DNA of 64,000 bases from Arthrobacter terricola. Lineage in GTDB: Bacteria > Actinomycetota > Actinomycetes > Actinomycetales > Micrococcaceae. The notes under the pieces are model-generated. The model saw nothing but the letters and a program-made list of their open reading frames with translations. It searched no databases and had not been told where the DNA came from. Location: the NCBI RefSeq assembly GCF_004354015.1, contig NZ_SMRU01000016.1, forward strand, positions 1 to 64,000, read 5' to 3'. A program made the translations under genes and the position numbers. Shown here piece after piece: positions 43,297 to 52,804 of this stretch (positions within the stretch are counted from its first letter, which is position 1; each line of letters begins with the position of its first letter).

Positions 43297-43336
43297 CTGG
43301 GGTGCGGGAATGGACATGTCCATTCCCGCACCCCAG
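43297..43336. repeat. 40-bp perfect palindrome downstream of the MFS gene
   Basis: Each half is 20 bases: the left arm begins CTGGGGTGCGGG and ends AATGGACA, and the right arm is its exact complement, with no loop bases between. It starts 11 bases after the MFS stop. No T run follows, so it is not a standard intrinsic terminator, although the RNA would form a very stable hairpin in both directions. Confidence 0.9.
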
Positions 43337-43575
43337 CGCTGTTTAAGCCCGACGGCGGAAATCACCTACCGCCTCAACCGGCGGCGAGCGCCGCCCCGCC
43401 GAAACCCGCACCCCAACCCCGCACGACCCTCCACCACTAACACCCGCTCCAACGCCCCGGTTTGAAAGTGTTTACAAACTTGCAATGGCAGGGAAAACGG
43501 AACGCATTCTCCAGATTTGACAATGGATCAAGCCCTTTCCGGGGCGGAGGCACGCACGGGGATGGGAGTGGGGCA

Positions 43576-46500
43576 TTGGCTGGTACGTCGGAAAAGACCG
43601 TCAAGACGCTCTGCGGCTACTGCGGTGTCGGCTGCGGGTTGGTCCTGGAGATCGGCAAGGACCCGAAGACCGGACGTACCCGTGCGATCAAGTCCATAGG
43701 GAACAAGGAACACCCCACCAACTTCGGTCGGCTCTGCACCAAGGGTGCCACGACGGCGGACATGCTCGCCGGTCCCGGACGCATGGAAACAGCGTTCATC
43801 CGCGGCGCCCGGGGCGAAGAGCCCAAGGCGCTCGACGTCGATGCCGCGATCAGCGATACCGCACGGAAACTGCGGGCCATCCTTGATACTCACGGCCCGG
43901 ACGCCATTTCCCTCTATGTTTCGGGGCAGATGTCGCTCGAGGCGCAGTATCTGGCCAACAAGCTCACCAAGGGCTTCATCGGAACCAACCAGATCGAATC
44001 CAATTCCCGATTGTGCATGGCCAGTGCAGGCTCGGGATACAAACTCTCCCTCGGCGCGGACGGCCCTCCGGGCTCCTACCAGGATTTCGACAAGGCCGAC
44101 GTTTTCTTCGTGGCCGGGGCGAATATGGCCGATTGCCACCCGATCCTGTTCCTGCGGCTCATGGACCGGGTCAAAGCCGGGGCGAAGCTGATTGTCGTGG
44201 ACCCGCGCCGGAACAACACCGCGGACAAGGCCGACCTTTTCCTGCAGATCAAGCCTGGGACGGACCTCGCGCTCTTGAACGGCCTGATGCACCTCCTGGT
44301 GGAGAACGGGCACACCGACGCGGATTTCATCGCCGAATTCACCGAGGGCTTTGAAGCCATGCCGGAATTCCTGGCCGATTACACCCCAGAGAAAGTCGCC
44401 GGAATCACCGGCATCCCCGAAGCAGACATCCGCCAGGCCGCCCAGTGGATCGGCGAGGCCGGGGAATGGATGAGCTGCTGGACGATGGGCTTGAACCAAA
44501 GCACGCACGGGACGTGGAACACCAACGCAATCGTGAACCTGCACTTGGCTACCGGCGCGATCTGCCGTCCGGGCAGCGGCCCGTTCTCCTTGACCGGCCA
44601 GCCGAATGCGATGGGCGGCCGCGAAATGGGATACATGGGACCCGGCCTTCCCGGGCAACGCGCGGCCATCAACGCGGAGGACCGGGAGTTCGTCGAAAAG
44701 GCCTGGGGCATCCCGGCCGGAAGCATCCGTACCGAAACCGGGGCCGGGACCATCGACATGTTCCAGCGCATGGCGGAGGGACAGATCAAGGCCTGCTGGA
44801 TCATTTGCACCAACCCGGTGGCCACCGTGGCGAACCGGAAGACCGTCCTGGCCGGCCTCGAAGCGGCGGAGCTTGTCATCACCCAGGACGCCTTCCGCGA
44901 GACCGAAACCAACGAATATGCCGACGTCATGCTTCCGGCAGCGTTGTGGACCGAGTCCGAAGGCGTCATGATCAACTCGGAACGCAACCTGACGCTGTTC
45001 CAGCCGGCCACCCAGGCGCCCGGCCAGTCGTTGCCGGACTGGCAGATCATTGCCCGGGTTGCCTGCGAAATGGGCTTCGCGGACGCGTTCAGCTACGCGA
45101 ACGCCGAGGAGGTGTTCGAAGAGATCAAGGACTTCTGGAACCCGAAGACCGGTTACGACCTGCGCGGCGTCAGCTATTCGAGGCTGCGTGAAACCCCGGT
45201 GCAGTGGCCCGCAGCCACTGCCGACGGCAGCGATCGGAACCCGATCCGGTACGTCAACGACGGGGTGAGCCAGAAGCTCCTGGTCCGGGAGGACGGCACC
45301 GTCCCGCGGTTGGCGTTCCCGACGGCGTCCGGCCGGGCCTCGTTTTTCGCCCGCCCGCACATGGCCCCGGCGGAGATGCCCGACGACGATTATCCGGTCC
45401 TGCTCAACACGGGCCGGCTCGCGCACCAGTGGCACACCATGACCAAGACGGGAAAGGTCGCCAAGCTCAACAAGCTCAATCCCGGACCGTTCGTCGAAAT
45501 CCACCCGGACGACGCCGATCGGCTGGGAATCGTCGACAAAGACCAGGTGGAGGTCGCTTCTCGGCGCGGCAGGGCAGTGTTGCCCGCCGTCGTCACGGAC
45601 CGGGTCCGGCCAGGCAACTGCTTCGCACCGTTCCACTGGAACGACGTCTTCGGCGAGTACTTGTCCATCAATGCCGTCACCAACGACGCGATCGACCCGA
45701 TCTCCCAGCAACCCGAGTTCAAGGCGTGCGCCGTCACCTTGAGCAAGGTCAAAAGTGCCCCCGCCGTGGAATACGCCGCAGCAGGGGCAGCCGAGGCACC
45801 GGCGACGCCAGCTTCGAACCACGAACCGATCGGTCCGGCACCAGCCATGGAGGTAGCAGCAGTGACACAAGGACAAGTGCTCGCACGGATCCTGGGCCAC
45901 CAAGCACAACCCGCTCCGCAGTTCACCCCTGCAGGGCATGCCTACCTGTCCGGGATGCTCGCCGCGCTGGACGCAGGAGCTGCAAGCCTCACGGGAGGCG
46001 CTCCGGCCTTGCCAGCCAACGCACCCTTCGACTCCGCCACGCGCATGTTCGTTGACGGCATGCTCGCGGGTATGTACTCCCGCAGCTACGTCCCCGGCCC
46101 TGAAGCCTTGGAACCCAGCACCTTGGGACCCGCCGTCGTACGCCCCCAAGCCGCCACGGCTACCAGCACCCCGGCGATGCCGGCACCCGCGCCCGCGCCG
46201 GCCGCTCCGCCGTCGTCGTCTACCGAGCAGGAACCCGCAGCGCCTCCTGTCCTGGTCCTATGGGCTTCCCAGACCGGCAACGCCGAGGAATTCGCCGCCC
46301 AATGCGCGGCAGAACTCAGCGGCGCCGGGCGGCCAGCTGAGATGCGCTGCATGGACGACGTGGACGTCGCCACCCTCGCAGGGACGGCCGAACTGCTGAT
46401 CGTCACCAGCACCACGGGCGACGGCGAAGCCCCGGACAATGGTTCGTCGTTCTGGGATGCGATCAGCGCCGAAAGCGCGCCGACGCTTGCCGGAACCCGC

Positions 46501-47943
46501 TACTCGGTGCTCGGCTTCGGCGACTCGAGCTACGACGATTTCTGCGGCTATGCCCGCAAACTCGACGCCCGGCTCGCCGAGCTAGGAGCAACACGGATCG
46601 CTCCGCGGACCGATTGCGAACCCGATTTCGAAGAACCGGCCGGAAACTGGCTCGCAACGATCCAGGTGGCCCTCGCTACCGAGGCCCCGGCCGACGTCGA
46701 GCCCGGCACGGCGCTAGCGGCGCCACTCGGAGTACCTTCCGAGGGCAGGGCCACCGTAGCCGCGCCAGCGCCCGCTCCCGCGAAAGTCCCGCACCTTGTT
46801 GAACCGGGCTCCGCGGAACCCTCCGGGTTCACTCGCAAAGCACCGCTTTCCACGCTCCTGGTCCGCAACGAAAGCCTCAGCCGCCCCGGAGCGTCGAAGG
46901 ACGTCCGCCAATTCGGCTTCCACCTCCCCGAAGGTTCCCTGAGCTACGAGGCCGGCGATGCCCTTGGCGTCTGGCCCAGGAACAACCCCCGCCTTGTCGC
47001 AGAATGGCTTGAGCGCACGGGACTGGACCGGAGCACGCCGGTGACCCTTCCCGAACACGGCACCATGGCACTCGAAACCGCGCTGCGCGAACGCCTCGAC
47101 ATCACCAAGATCACTCCTGACTTCCTTCGTTTCGTCGTGGACCGCACTCACGACAAGGAACTGGCCTCCTTGCTGCGGCCAGAAAACAAGGCGGCACTTG
47201 CTGAGTGGCTCTGGGCCCGGCAACCCGCGGACGTCCTGAAGTCATTGAAGGTGCGGGCCACCGCCGACGAATGGCTCACGGTCCTCAAGCCGCTGCAGCC
47301 GCGCCTGTATTCGATTTCCTCAAGCCCGAAAACGGACCCCCGCGAAGTCCAACTCACCGTTTCGGCTGTCAGGTACGGCTGCGAAGGCACGCCTCGTTTC
47401 GGGGTCTGTTCCACATTCCTGGCGGACCATGTTGAAGACGACAACGTGTCCATCTACATCCAGAAGGCCAGCAACTTCCGCCCGCCGTCTACATCCGAAA
47501 CCCCGATGATCATGGTCGGTCCCGGAACCGGAATCGCCCCGTTCCGCGGATTCCTGCACGAACGCCAGGCCTTGGGCCACACCGGACCGAACTGGCTGTT
47601 CTTCGGCGAGCAACACGCCGAGACCGATTTCTACTACAGGGACGAAATCACGGCCATGCACTCCGACGGGTTCCTGACCCGCCTGGACCTCGCGTTCTCC
47701 CGGGATCAGGCAGAGAAGATCTACGTGCAGGACCGCATGCGTGAGCATGGCGCCGAGATCTGGCGGTGGCTCGAAGCCGGAGCGCACTTCTACGTTTGCG
47801 GCGACGCCAGCCGGATGGCCAAGGACGTCGACAAGAGCCTTGCCGCGATTGCGATGGACCACGGCCGGCTAAGCGAAATCGAAGCCAAGGCGTACCTCAA
47901 GCACCTCGCCGCCAAGAAACGCTACGTGCGCGACGTGTACTGA
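43576..47943 (+). CDS. Assimilatory nitrate reductase fused to a CysJ-type NADPH flavoprotein
   Basis: About 1455 residues. Residues 1-750 are a NasA/NapA-type molybdopterin oxidoreductase with a [4Fe-4S] site at Cys13, Cys16, Cys20 and Cys54 and the probable Mo-ligand Cys147 (SRLCMASAG). A Pro/Ala linker (about 755-885) contains two related motifs ([15 protein letters not shown] and [14 protein letters not shown]). Then come flavodoxin (about 890, [10 protein letters not shown]), FAD ([10 protein letters not shown], about 1243) and NADPH domains ([12 protein letters not shown], about 1313), ending RDVY as CysJ does. It would move electrons from NADPH to nitrate in one cytosolic chain. I use a TTG at 43576 (GGAG seven bases ahead); the frame is open upstream to 43462. 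Confidence 0.87.
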   Translation: MAGTSEKTVKTLCGYCGVGCGLVLEIGKDPKTGRTRAIKSIGNKEHPTNFGRLCTKGATTADMLAGPGRMETAFIRGARGEEPKALDVDAAISDTARKLRAILDTHGPDAISLYVSGQMSLEAQYLANKLTKGFIGTNQIESNSRLCMASAGSGYKLSLGADGPPGSYQDFDKADVFFVAGANMADCHPILFLRLMDRVKAGAKLIVVDPRRNNTADKADLFLQIKPGTDLALLNGLMHLLVENGHTDADFIAEFTEGFEAMPEFLADYTPEKVAGITGIPEADIRQAAQWIGEAGEWMSCWTMGLNQSTHGTWNTNAIVNLHLATGAICRPGSGPFSLTGQPNAMGGREMGYMGPGLPGQRAAINAEDREFVEKAWGIPAGSIRTETGAGTIDMFQRMAEGQIKACWIICTNPVATVANRKTVLAGLEAAELVITQDAFRETETNEYADVMLPAALWTESEGVMINSERNLTLFQPATQAPGQSLPDWQIIARVACEMGFADAFSYANAEEVFEEIKDFWNPKTGYDLRGVSYSRLRETPVQWPAATADGSDRNPIRYVNDGVSQKLLVREDGTVPRLAFPTASGRASFFARPHMAPAEMPDDDYPVLLNTGRLAHQWHTMTKTGKVAKLNKLNPGPFVEIHPDDADRLGIVDKDQVEVASRRGRAVLPAVVTDRVRPGNCFAPFHWNDVFGEYLSINAVTNDAIDPISQQPEFKACAVTLSKVKSAPAVEYAAAGAAEAPATPASNHEPIGPAPAMEVAAVTQGQVLARILGHQAQPAPQFTPAGHAYLSGMLAALDAGAASLTGGAPALPANAPFDSATRMFVDGMLAGMYSRSYVPGPEALEPSTLGPAVVRPQAATATSTPAMPAPAPAPAAPPSSSTEQEPAAPPVLVLWASQTGNAEEFAAQCAAELSGAGRPAEMRCMDDVDVATLAGTAELLIVTSTTGDGEAPDNGSSFWDAISAESAPTLAGTRYSVLGFGDSSYDDFCGYARKLDARLAELGATRIAPRTDCEPDFEEPAGNWLATIQVALATEAPADVEPGTALAAPLGVPSEGRATVAAPAPAPAKVPHLVEPGSAEPSGFTRKAPLSTLLVRNESLSRPGASKDVRQFGFHLPEGSLSYEAGDALGVWPRNNPRLVAEWLERTGLDRSTPVTLPEHGTMALETALRERLDITKITPDFLRFVVDRTHDKELASLLRPENKAALAEWLWARQPADVLKSLKVRATADEWLTVLKPLQPRLYSISSSPKTDPREVQLTVSAVRYGCEGTPRFGVCSTFLADHVEDDNVSIYIQKASNFRPPSTSETPMIMVGPGTGIAPFRGFLHERQALGHTGPNWLFFGEQHAETDFYYRDEITAMHSDGFLTRLDLAFSRDQAEKIYVQDRMREHGAEIWRWLEAGAHFYVCGDASRMAKDVDKSLAAIAMDHGRLSEIEAKAYLKHLAAKKRYVRDVY

Positions 47944-47977
47944 GGCCAGGACGCCGCTACTGCGGTGCCCGCCACTT

Positions 47978-49063
47978 TCATCGCTTTGCCCAGCGCCGCC
48001 AGACCGCCGGAGCCACCACTACGGCGACACCTACAGCCGCGCCGATCACCGTTTCCACAATGCGGTCCCGCAGCAACAAGCCCGGATCCACCCGCGCCAC
48101 AAGCAAGGTGGAAATCAAGGCAAGCGGCGTCACAAAGACCTGCGCCAAGAGGTACTGGCGGGCAATGAACAGCTCGGCGCCAAACTGGCACAACGCGATG
48201 ACCAACACCATTTCCCACGGCACAGGGTTCAACCACAAAATTCCGGCGAGCAGCAGCAAACCCAGCACAGCGCCGGCGATCCTCTGGATGCCGCGGCGGA
48301 TGCGGTGCCGCGTGGAATGGCCGACGAGCGGAACCACGGCCGCCACCATGGCCCAGTAGGTGTGCCCGAAACCGAGCCGTTCGCCAACCAGCGTAGCCAA
48401 GGTGCCGGCGAGCCCTGCGGCCGCAAGGTAACCACCGCCTTCAAGCCACGCCGCCCGCCGTTCGGGCCCGGTGTGCCGGATCCGCGGGGGCCGTTTCCAT
48501 GGAGTCCTGTGGCTCTTGACCACTCGCGCAGACATGCCGATCAACAAGCACAGCACAGTGGTCAACACGGCGACCAACATGGCCTCCGCAAGGGGAGGCT
48601 GCGCCGGAATCGAGGCTATTGCCGCGAAGGCGAAGATATGAAACAGGGATCCAGCCGGACGGAGCCGCCACCATGCGGCGATTAGCGAACAAGCGCCGGC
48701 AACCGCCGTCGTCGACGCCGTCAGGAACCACGAATAAGCGACGGCGCCGATCCCCCACTGCTGCGCCACGCGAGCGGTCAACGTCGCCAACAGGATGACA
48801 ACGAGCATCAGGCCGCCAGCCCGCAGTTGGCTCCGGAAGCGCAGGCTATGTGGTTCGTTCCGGCCGTAAATCCCGGTGAAGGCGCCAAAGGAAGCGAACA
48901 CGGCGAGGTCCAGGCGCCCGATCAGCGTCAGCGCGATCAGCGGGACGAACACCCCCACGGCACAGCGAAGCGCCGGGTGATGGTCCTTGTTGCCCGGACC
49001 GATCCGGAACATCTCTGCCAGGACGCCCAATGGATCGCCTGCCTCCCTCTGCGTCTCGCGCAA
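47978..49063 (-). CDS. FUSC-family (aromatic acid exporter type) membrane protein
   Basis: 361 residues with two sets of hydrophobic helices, GVFVPLIALTLIGRLDLAVFASFGAFTGIYGRN in the first and HTYWAMVAAVVPLVG in the second, followed by the conserved RIRRGIQRIAGAVLG. This is the FUSC/YccS-like domain found in exporters of hydroxybenzoates and other aromatic acids. The TTG start at 49063 lacks a good ribosome site, so the true N terminus may be shorter. It is convergent with the nitrate reductase gene and divergent from mscL. Export of aromatic acids would suit the rest of the window, but that is inference. Confidence 0.75.
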   Translation of the reverse strand: MRETQREAGDPLGVLAEMFRIGPGNKDHHPALRCAVGVFVPLIALTLIGRLDLAVFASFGAFTGIYGRNEPHSLRFRSQLRAGGLMLVVILLATLTARVAQQWGIGAVAYSWFLTASTTAVAGACSLIAAWWRLRPAGSLFHIFAFAAIASIPAQPPLAEAMLVAVLTTVLCLLIGMSARVVKSHRTPWKRPPRIRHTGPERRAAWLEGGGYLAAAGLAGTLATLVGERLGFGHTYWAMVAAVVPLVGHSTRHRIRRGIQRIAGAVLGLLLLAGILWLNPVPWEMVLVIALCQFGAELFIARQYLLAQVFVTPLALISTLLVARVDPGLLLRDRIVETVIGAAVGVAVVVAPAVWRRWAKR

Positions 49064-49316
49064 CGCGCTTTCTGCGGATAATACTGCCCGACGGCGGCAC
49101 TGGCATCCGCTTCGAGCTTACGTTGGGCAGCCCAACGAGGGTGCATGGATTTCCGTTCAATGGAATGGCACGGGAGCGGCGGAGAGGCGTCGTGGGCGCT
49201 TCGATTGATAGGGTCGTTCCAGTTACCCGTGCCGGGCTGAGCACCATTCCGGCCACATCCCGTTTACCGATAGACCGGCACAGACACGCCAGTACCGATA
49301 CCCCCGGAGGTCACCC

Positions 49317-49748
49317 ATGCTCAAAGGATTCAAGGACTTCGTCCTTCGCGGCAACATCATCGAACTGTCCATCGCAGTGGTCATCGGTACCGCGTTCACC
49401 GCTCTGGTTGCGGCGTTCACCACCAACATCGTGAACCCGGTTGTCGCGGCCGCCGGTGGCGTAAACGCCGAAGGCCTTGGCTTCGCGATCTGGCCCGACA
49501 ACCCCAAGACATTCGTGAACTTCGGCGCAGTAATCACGGCCATGGTGACCTTCATCATCACGGCCGCCGTGGTGTACTTCATCTTCGTCGCACCGATGAA
49601 CAAGATCAACGAACTGACCAAGCGCCGCGCCGCCATCGCAGAGCCCGAGGAAGAGCCGATTCCCGCCGACACCGCGCTCCTCGTGGAAATCCGCGACCTC
49701 CTGACGGAACTCGCAGCTGCAAACAAGCAAAGCGACAACGTCCGCTAA
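49317..49748 (+). CDS. mscL: Large-conductance mechanosensitive channel
   Basis: 143 residues. The MscL signature MLKGFKDFVLRGNIIELSIA and the rest of TM1 (VVIGTAFTALVAAF), the periplasmic loop, TM2 (AVITAMVTFIITAAVVYFIF) and the acidic C-terminal helix are all present. It opens under membrane tension to release solutes during hypo-osmotic shock. CGGAGG lies before the ATG. It is a single gene, followed by a long gene-free repeat region. Confidence 0.95.
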   Translation: MLKGFKDFVLRGNIIELSIAVVIGTAFTALVAAFTTNIVNPVVAAAGGVNAEGLGFAIWPDNPKTFVNFGAVITAMVTFIITAAVVYFIFVAPMNKINELTKRRAAIAEPEEEPIPADTALLVEIRDLLTELAAANKQSDNVR

Positions 49749-49829
49749 GCTCCGGCCCGCTAAGGTCGAAGGCGCTAAGGTCCGGTGCACTTAGGTCGGG
49801 GGCGCCCGGCGGCGGGCTGACACACAGGG

Positions 49830-50280
49830 TATTCCTAGGTCGCCAGGCCTTCTCCGCGTCGCGTAGCCCGATGTGCGTCGCCAAGCGAAACCCTCGTCGC
49901 GCAGCGTTACCACCGTCTGCTGGCAATACCCTCGTCGCGCGCAGCACAACACTGAAGGCGAGCAACGCCGTCGGGCATTCCACGCCACCCTAATCGTCCG
50001 GCGACGCGGAAAATCCCTGGCGCGACAAGTATTCCGGTATCGCCAGGTCTTCTGGGCGTCGCACAGCCGGACGAGCGTCACCAGGCAAAACCTGCGTCGC
50101 GCGGTAAGGCCTACGTCGCGCGCAGCACCGCTCCGCTCGCACCGCGCCGCCGTCGGGCATTCCACGCCACCCTAATCGTCCAGTGACGCGGGAAATCCCT
50201 GACGCTACCAATATTCCGTATTCCGGTATCGCCAGGCTTTCTCCGCGTCGCCGGGCGAAACCTGCGTCGCACGGCACTAA
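49830..50280. repeat. Degenerate tandem repeat of about 190-200 bp, two and a half copies
   Basis: Copies begin at about 49830, 50030 and 50219 with the same opening (TATTCC, a few bases, then TCGCCAGG and CTTCT/CTTTCT) and share a 33-base identical block around GGGCATTCCACGCCACCCTA at about 49970 and 50151. The period changes from 200 to 189 bases. Each copy is rich in GCGTCGC. Confidence 0.82.
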
Positions 50281-50315
50281 CCCGAACCACCGAACCGAGG
50301 GACCGCGGACACTGC

Positions 50316-50415
50316 TTTGGTATCCCACAGCTGGACCACGCAACCCCGAGCACCCGCAACCGCAAACCCAAAACCATCACAGTCACATTCCGTTTCTTCG
50401 ATTTGCATACCAAAT
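50316..50415. promoter_or_regulatory. Two GntR-like half or imperfect sites upstream of the MFS promoter
   Basis: TTTGGTATCCCA (50316-50327) and ATTTGCATACCAAAT (50401-50415; arms ATTTG/CAAAT) share the TTTGG-TATC/ATACC-CAAA pattern with the stronger repeat at 50450-50480. The second abuts the -35 box. Confidence 0.45.
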
Positions 50416-50418
50416 TCC

Positions 50419-50447
50419 TTGACAGTGCTTCGGGTCACATCTAACTT
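50419..50447 (+). promoter_or_regulatory. Promoter of the ureide-like operon
   Basis: TTGACA (50419-50424) and TAACTT (50442-50447), 17 bases apart. The predicted start near 50454 lies in the inverted repeat that begins at 50450. The leader to the MFS GTG is about 180 bases. Confidence 0.78.
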
Positions 50448-50449
50448 TG

Positions 50450-50480
50450 TTTTTGGGATCCCAAACCGGGATCCCAAAAA
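50450..50480. promoter_or_regulatory. Inverted repeat over the start site, GntR operator candidate
   Basis: TTTTTGGGATCCC (50450-50462) and GGGATCCCAAAAA (50468-50480) are perfect 13-base arms five bases apart; each also contains the palindrome GGGATCCC. Sites of the form TTGG-N-N-N-CCAA are usual for GntR proteins such as the one encoded at 52091. Confidence 0.72.
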
Positions 50481-50631
50481 CGGACTCAATGAACCGGCAG
50501 CGTCCTTCCTCCCAGAAACGAGGACCAGGCCGCTATAGCTGCCGCCGGCGAGGGTCCGATCGCGGCGGAAACCCGCCCGGCTCATACCTCCACGACGCTC
50601 CCCCGCACCTCACTCCCACGAAGGAGAAGCT

Positions 50632-51990
50632 GTGTCGCTCCAAAACACCGAAACAGCAAACGAAACATCCAACGAAGCAACACAAACAATAGGAAAAACC
50701 GGCAAGGACGGCGTGCAGCGACGCACGAACGTCCGCTGGAAACTCTTCATCCTGCTGCTGATCCTGGTGTCCGTCAACTACATCGACCGCGGTTCGATTT
50801 CCGTGGCACTGCCCATCATCCAGAAGGAATTCAACCTCGCGCCCGAGCTCGTCGGACTCCTGCTCTCTGCTTTCTTCTGGACCTATGCCCTGATGCAAAT
50901 CCCCGTCGGCTGGCTTATCGACCGCTTCGGTCCCCGCAAGATGATCACGGCCTCGTGCATCGGCTGGGGCGCGGCGACTGCGGCCTCGGGCTTTGCCGGC
51001 GGCTTCCTGACCATGTTCATCGCCCGTCTGGGCATCGGCGTCACGGAGGCAGGCGTCATGCCGTCCGGCGGCAAGCTCAACGCTATCTGGATGCACCGCA
51101 AGGAACGCGGCCGCGGCGCCACCATCCTCGACGCCGGAGCTCCGCTGGGCGCAGGCCTCGGCGGCATCCTCATCACTTGGCTCATCGCCTCCACCGGAAG
51201 CTGGCGCTCTTCGTTCATCATTGCCGGTTTCGCCACGGTCCTCATGGGCGTGGCTGTGTGGTGGTACGTCCGGGACAACCCGCGCAGCCACAAGGCAGTC
51301 AACGACGCCGAAGCCGACTACATAGAGGCATCCCACGCCGAGGAAGACGCGGAAGCGCAAAAGGAAGGCGCCAAAGGAAAGCGTGCCCTCCTCCCCTACC
51401 TGAAGTTCCGTTCGTTCTGGGCCATGTGCTTCGGCTGGCTTGGCTTCAACGGCGTGTTCTATGGCCTGCTGACCTGGGGCCCGCTGTACCTGGCGCAGGC
51501 CAAGGGCTTCAACTTGAACACCATCGGCTGGTCCACGTTCGTGATCTTCGGTGCCGGGTTCGTCGGTGAAATCCTCGGCGGAACCATCGCTGACAAATGG
51601 CGCGCGACCGGCGCTTCGGCGAACCTCGTCATGCGTACCCTGCTCGGTTTCTCCAGCGTCGTCGTGGTGGGCGGCCTCGTCGGGGTGACGGTCGTCTCCG
51701 ACCCGATCACCGCCGTCGTACTCCTCTCCGTGGTGCTGTTCTTCCTTCGCTGGGTGGGCCTCTTCTGGTCCATTCCCGCGCTCCTCGGCGGCCGCACGAA
51801 CGCCGGCGTGCTGGGCGGCGCCATGAACTTCAGCGGCAACATCGCCGGGTTTGTCACCCCGATTGTGGTAGGCCTGATTGTCGGAGCCACGGGCTCCTAC
51901 ACCTGGGCACTCCTGCTGTTTGTTGGGTCCGCGGCCATCATGGCCGTCTCCGTCCTGGCCTTGGACTACAACAAGCGACTCCCGGTCTAA
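50632..51990 (+). CDS. MFS transporter, anion:cation symporter (ACS) type
   Basis: 452 residues, 12 membrane segments. The first is LFILLLILVSVNYIDRGSIS, with the family's Asn-Tyr-x-Asp-Arg, followed by LIDRFGPRKMI (motif A) and GIGVTEAGVMPSGGKL. ACS members take up organic anions (hexuronates, phthalate, allantoate and similar). The GTG start follows AAGGAGA. Its first 35 residues are polar and Thr/Asn-rich. It is the first gene of a unit with a GntR regulator, a racemase-fold protein and a hydantoinase, so it probably imports their substrate. Confidence 0.87.
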   Translation: MSLQNTETANETSNEATQTIGKTGKDGVQRRTNVRWKLFILLLILVSVNYIDRGSISVALPIIQKEFNLAPELVGLLLSAFFWTYALMQIPVGWLIDRFGPRKMITASCIGWGAATAASGFAGGFLTMFIARLGIGVTEAGVMPSGGKLNAIWMHRKERGRGATILDAGAPLGAGLGGILITWLIASTGSWRSSFIIAGFATVLMGVAVWWYVRDNPRSHKAVNDAEADYIEASHAEEDAEAQKEGAKGKRALLPYLKFRSFWAMCFGWLGFNGVFYGLLTWGPLYLAQAKGFNLNTIGWSTFVIFGAGFVGEILGGTIADKWRATGASANLVMRTLLGFSSVVVVGGLVGVTVVSDPITAVVLLSVVLFFLRWVGLFWSIPALLGGRTNAGVLGGAMNFSGNIAGFVTPIVVGLIVGATGSYTWALLLFVGSAAIMAVSVLALDYNKRLPV

Positions 51991-52004
51991 CTCGCCTGAC
52001 CGGT

Positions 52005-52036
52005 CCGGCCCGCGGTCCTGAACCGCCGCGGGCCGG
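52005..52036 (+). other. GC-rich hairpin between the MFS and GntR genes
   Basis: CCGGCCCGCGG (52005-52015) and CCGCGGGCCGG (52026-52036) form an 11-bp stem with a ten-base loop but no T tract. It may protect the upstream mRNA end or reduce downstream expression. Confidence 0.55.
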
Positions 52037-52090
52037 GCGCCACCGGGAATGCCGGGCGCACGGCCTCACGAACCACGAATGGAGCTAAAA

Positions 52091-52804
52091 ATGCTTACCG
52101 CAGAAGACACGAACAACGCGGATCGCCCCCTCCGGGAATCCGTGCGTGACACCCTCCGTTCGAGGATCTTCGAGGGCCACTATGCGCCCGGCACCCGGCT
52201 GGTGGAACGGGACCTCGCCGCCGAATTCAACGTATCGCGCCTGCCCATCCGCGAAGCACTGCGCATGCTGCGGCAGGAGGGACTTATCCAGGAACGGGCG
52301 TCGCGGGGTTCCGAAGTGGCCGGACTCAGCCCCAAGGACGTCGAGGACTTGTTCGATGTCCGCCAATCCCTTGAAGTCCTCGCTTGCCGGCTGGCCGCGA
52401 CCCGCGCGACGAACGAGGATCTCGAACACCTGGCCGGGCTCCTCGAGGAAGCTGAACGCTGCCTAGCCAAGGGTTCGATCCTTGAGGCACACCGCGCCAA
52501 CAGCGAATTCCACGACGCCATCACGGCCATCGCCAACAACGATTTCCTTCGCTCCGCCCTCGAACCACTCCAAGGCCGCATGCACTGGCTCTTCCGCCAC
52601 GTGAGTGACCTCCCCGAACTCATCCAGGAGCACCGCGAGCTCTACGCCGCCATCGCGAGCGGCGACCCCGGGCGCGCGGCAACCCAATCGGCGTCGCACA
52701 TTGGAAAGTACCGCGAGCAGTTCCCCGAGAACCCGCCCGCCGCCCAACCCAAGTCACAAACCCGACCCAAGCTTCAAGACCGACTCAAGCTGCAAGGGAA
52801 ATGA
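52091..52804 (+). CDS. GntR-family regulator (FCD subgroup) of the ureide-like operon
   Basis: 237 residues. The winged HTH is RDTLRSRIFEGHYAPGTRLV followed by ERDLAAEFNVSRLPIREALR, and the FCD domain has the metal-site pattern ANSEFHDAITAIANNDFL and later RHVSDLPEL and SQSASHIGKY-like histidines. ATG 52091 follows GGAG by six bases. The last 25 residues are a Lys/Gln/Pro-rich tail with near-repeats (KSQTRPKLQDRLKLQGK). Its stop overlaps the next gene by four bases. It is the likely ligand of the palindromes at 50316-50480. Confidence 0.87.
   Translation: MLTAEDTNNADRPLRESVRDTLRSRIFEGHYAPGTRLVERDLAAEFNVSRLPIREALRMLRQEGLIQERASRGSEVAGLSPKDVEDLFDVRQSLEVLACRLAATRATNEDLEHLAGLLEEAERCLAKGSILEAHRANSEFHDAITAIANNDFLRSALEPLQGRMHWLFRHVSDLPELIQEHRELYAAIASGDPGRAATQSASHIGKYREQFPENPPAAQPKSQTRPKLQDRLKLQGK

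Larger units (their letters stand above)
49749..50631. other. Gene-free region between mscL and the MFS gene
   Basis: About 880 bases without a supportable gene. The left half (to about 50280) is built of degenerate repeats; the right 320 bases hold a promoter and several GntR-like palindromes for the MFS gene. Minus-strand reading frames here are products of the repeat and carry no recognisable domain. Confidence 0.7.

Noticed and set aside
41817..43331. 504-codon minus-strand frame
   Set aside because: Mirror of the DHA2 exporter gene; His/Asp/Glu-rich product is typical of antisense reading of membrane protein codons.
43528..46149. 873-codon open frame on the minus strand
   Set aside because: It is antisense to the nitrate reductase domain, has no recognisable domain and Arg/Gly/Asp/Val-biased composition; long antisense frames are expected in GC-rich coding DNA.
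49830..50280. CRISPR array
   Set aside because: Units are about 190-200 bp, diverged along their length, with no short identical repeats separated by unique spacers and no cas genes.
49606..50343. Several minus-strand frames of 117-125 codons
   Set aside because: They arise from the degenerate GCGTCGC-rich repeat, one overlaps mscL, and they show no domain or consistent ribosome site.
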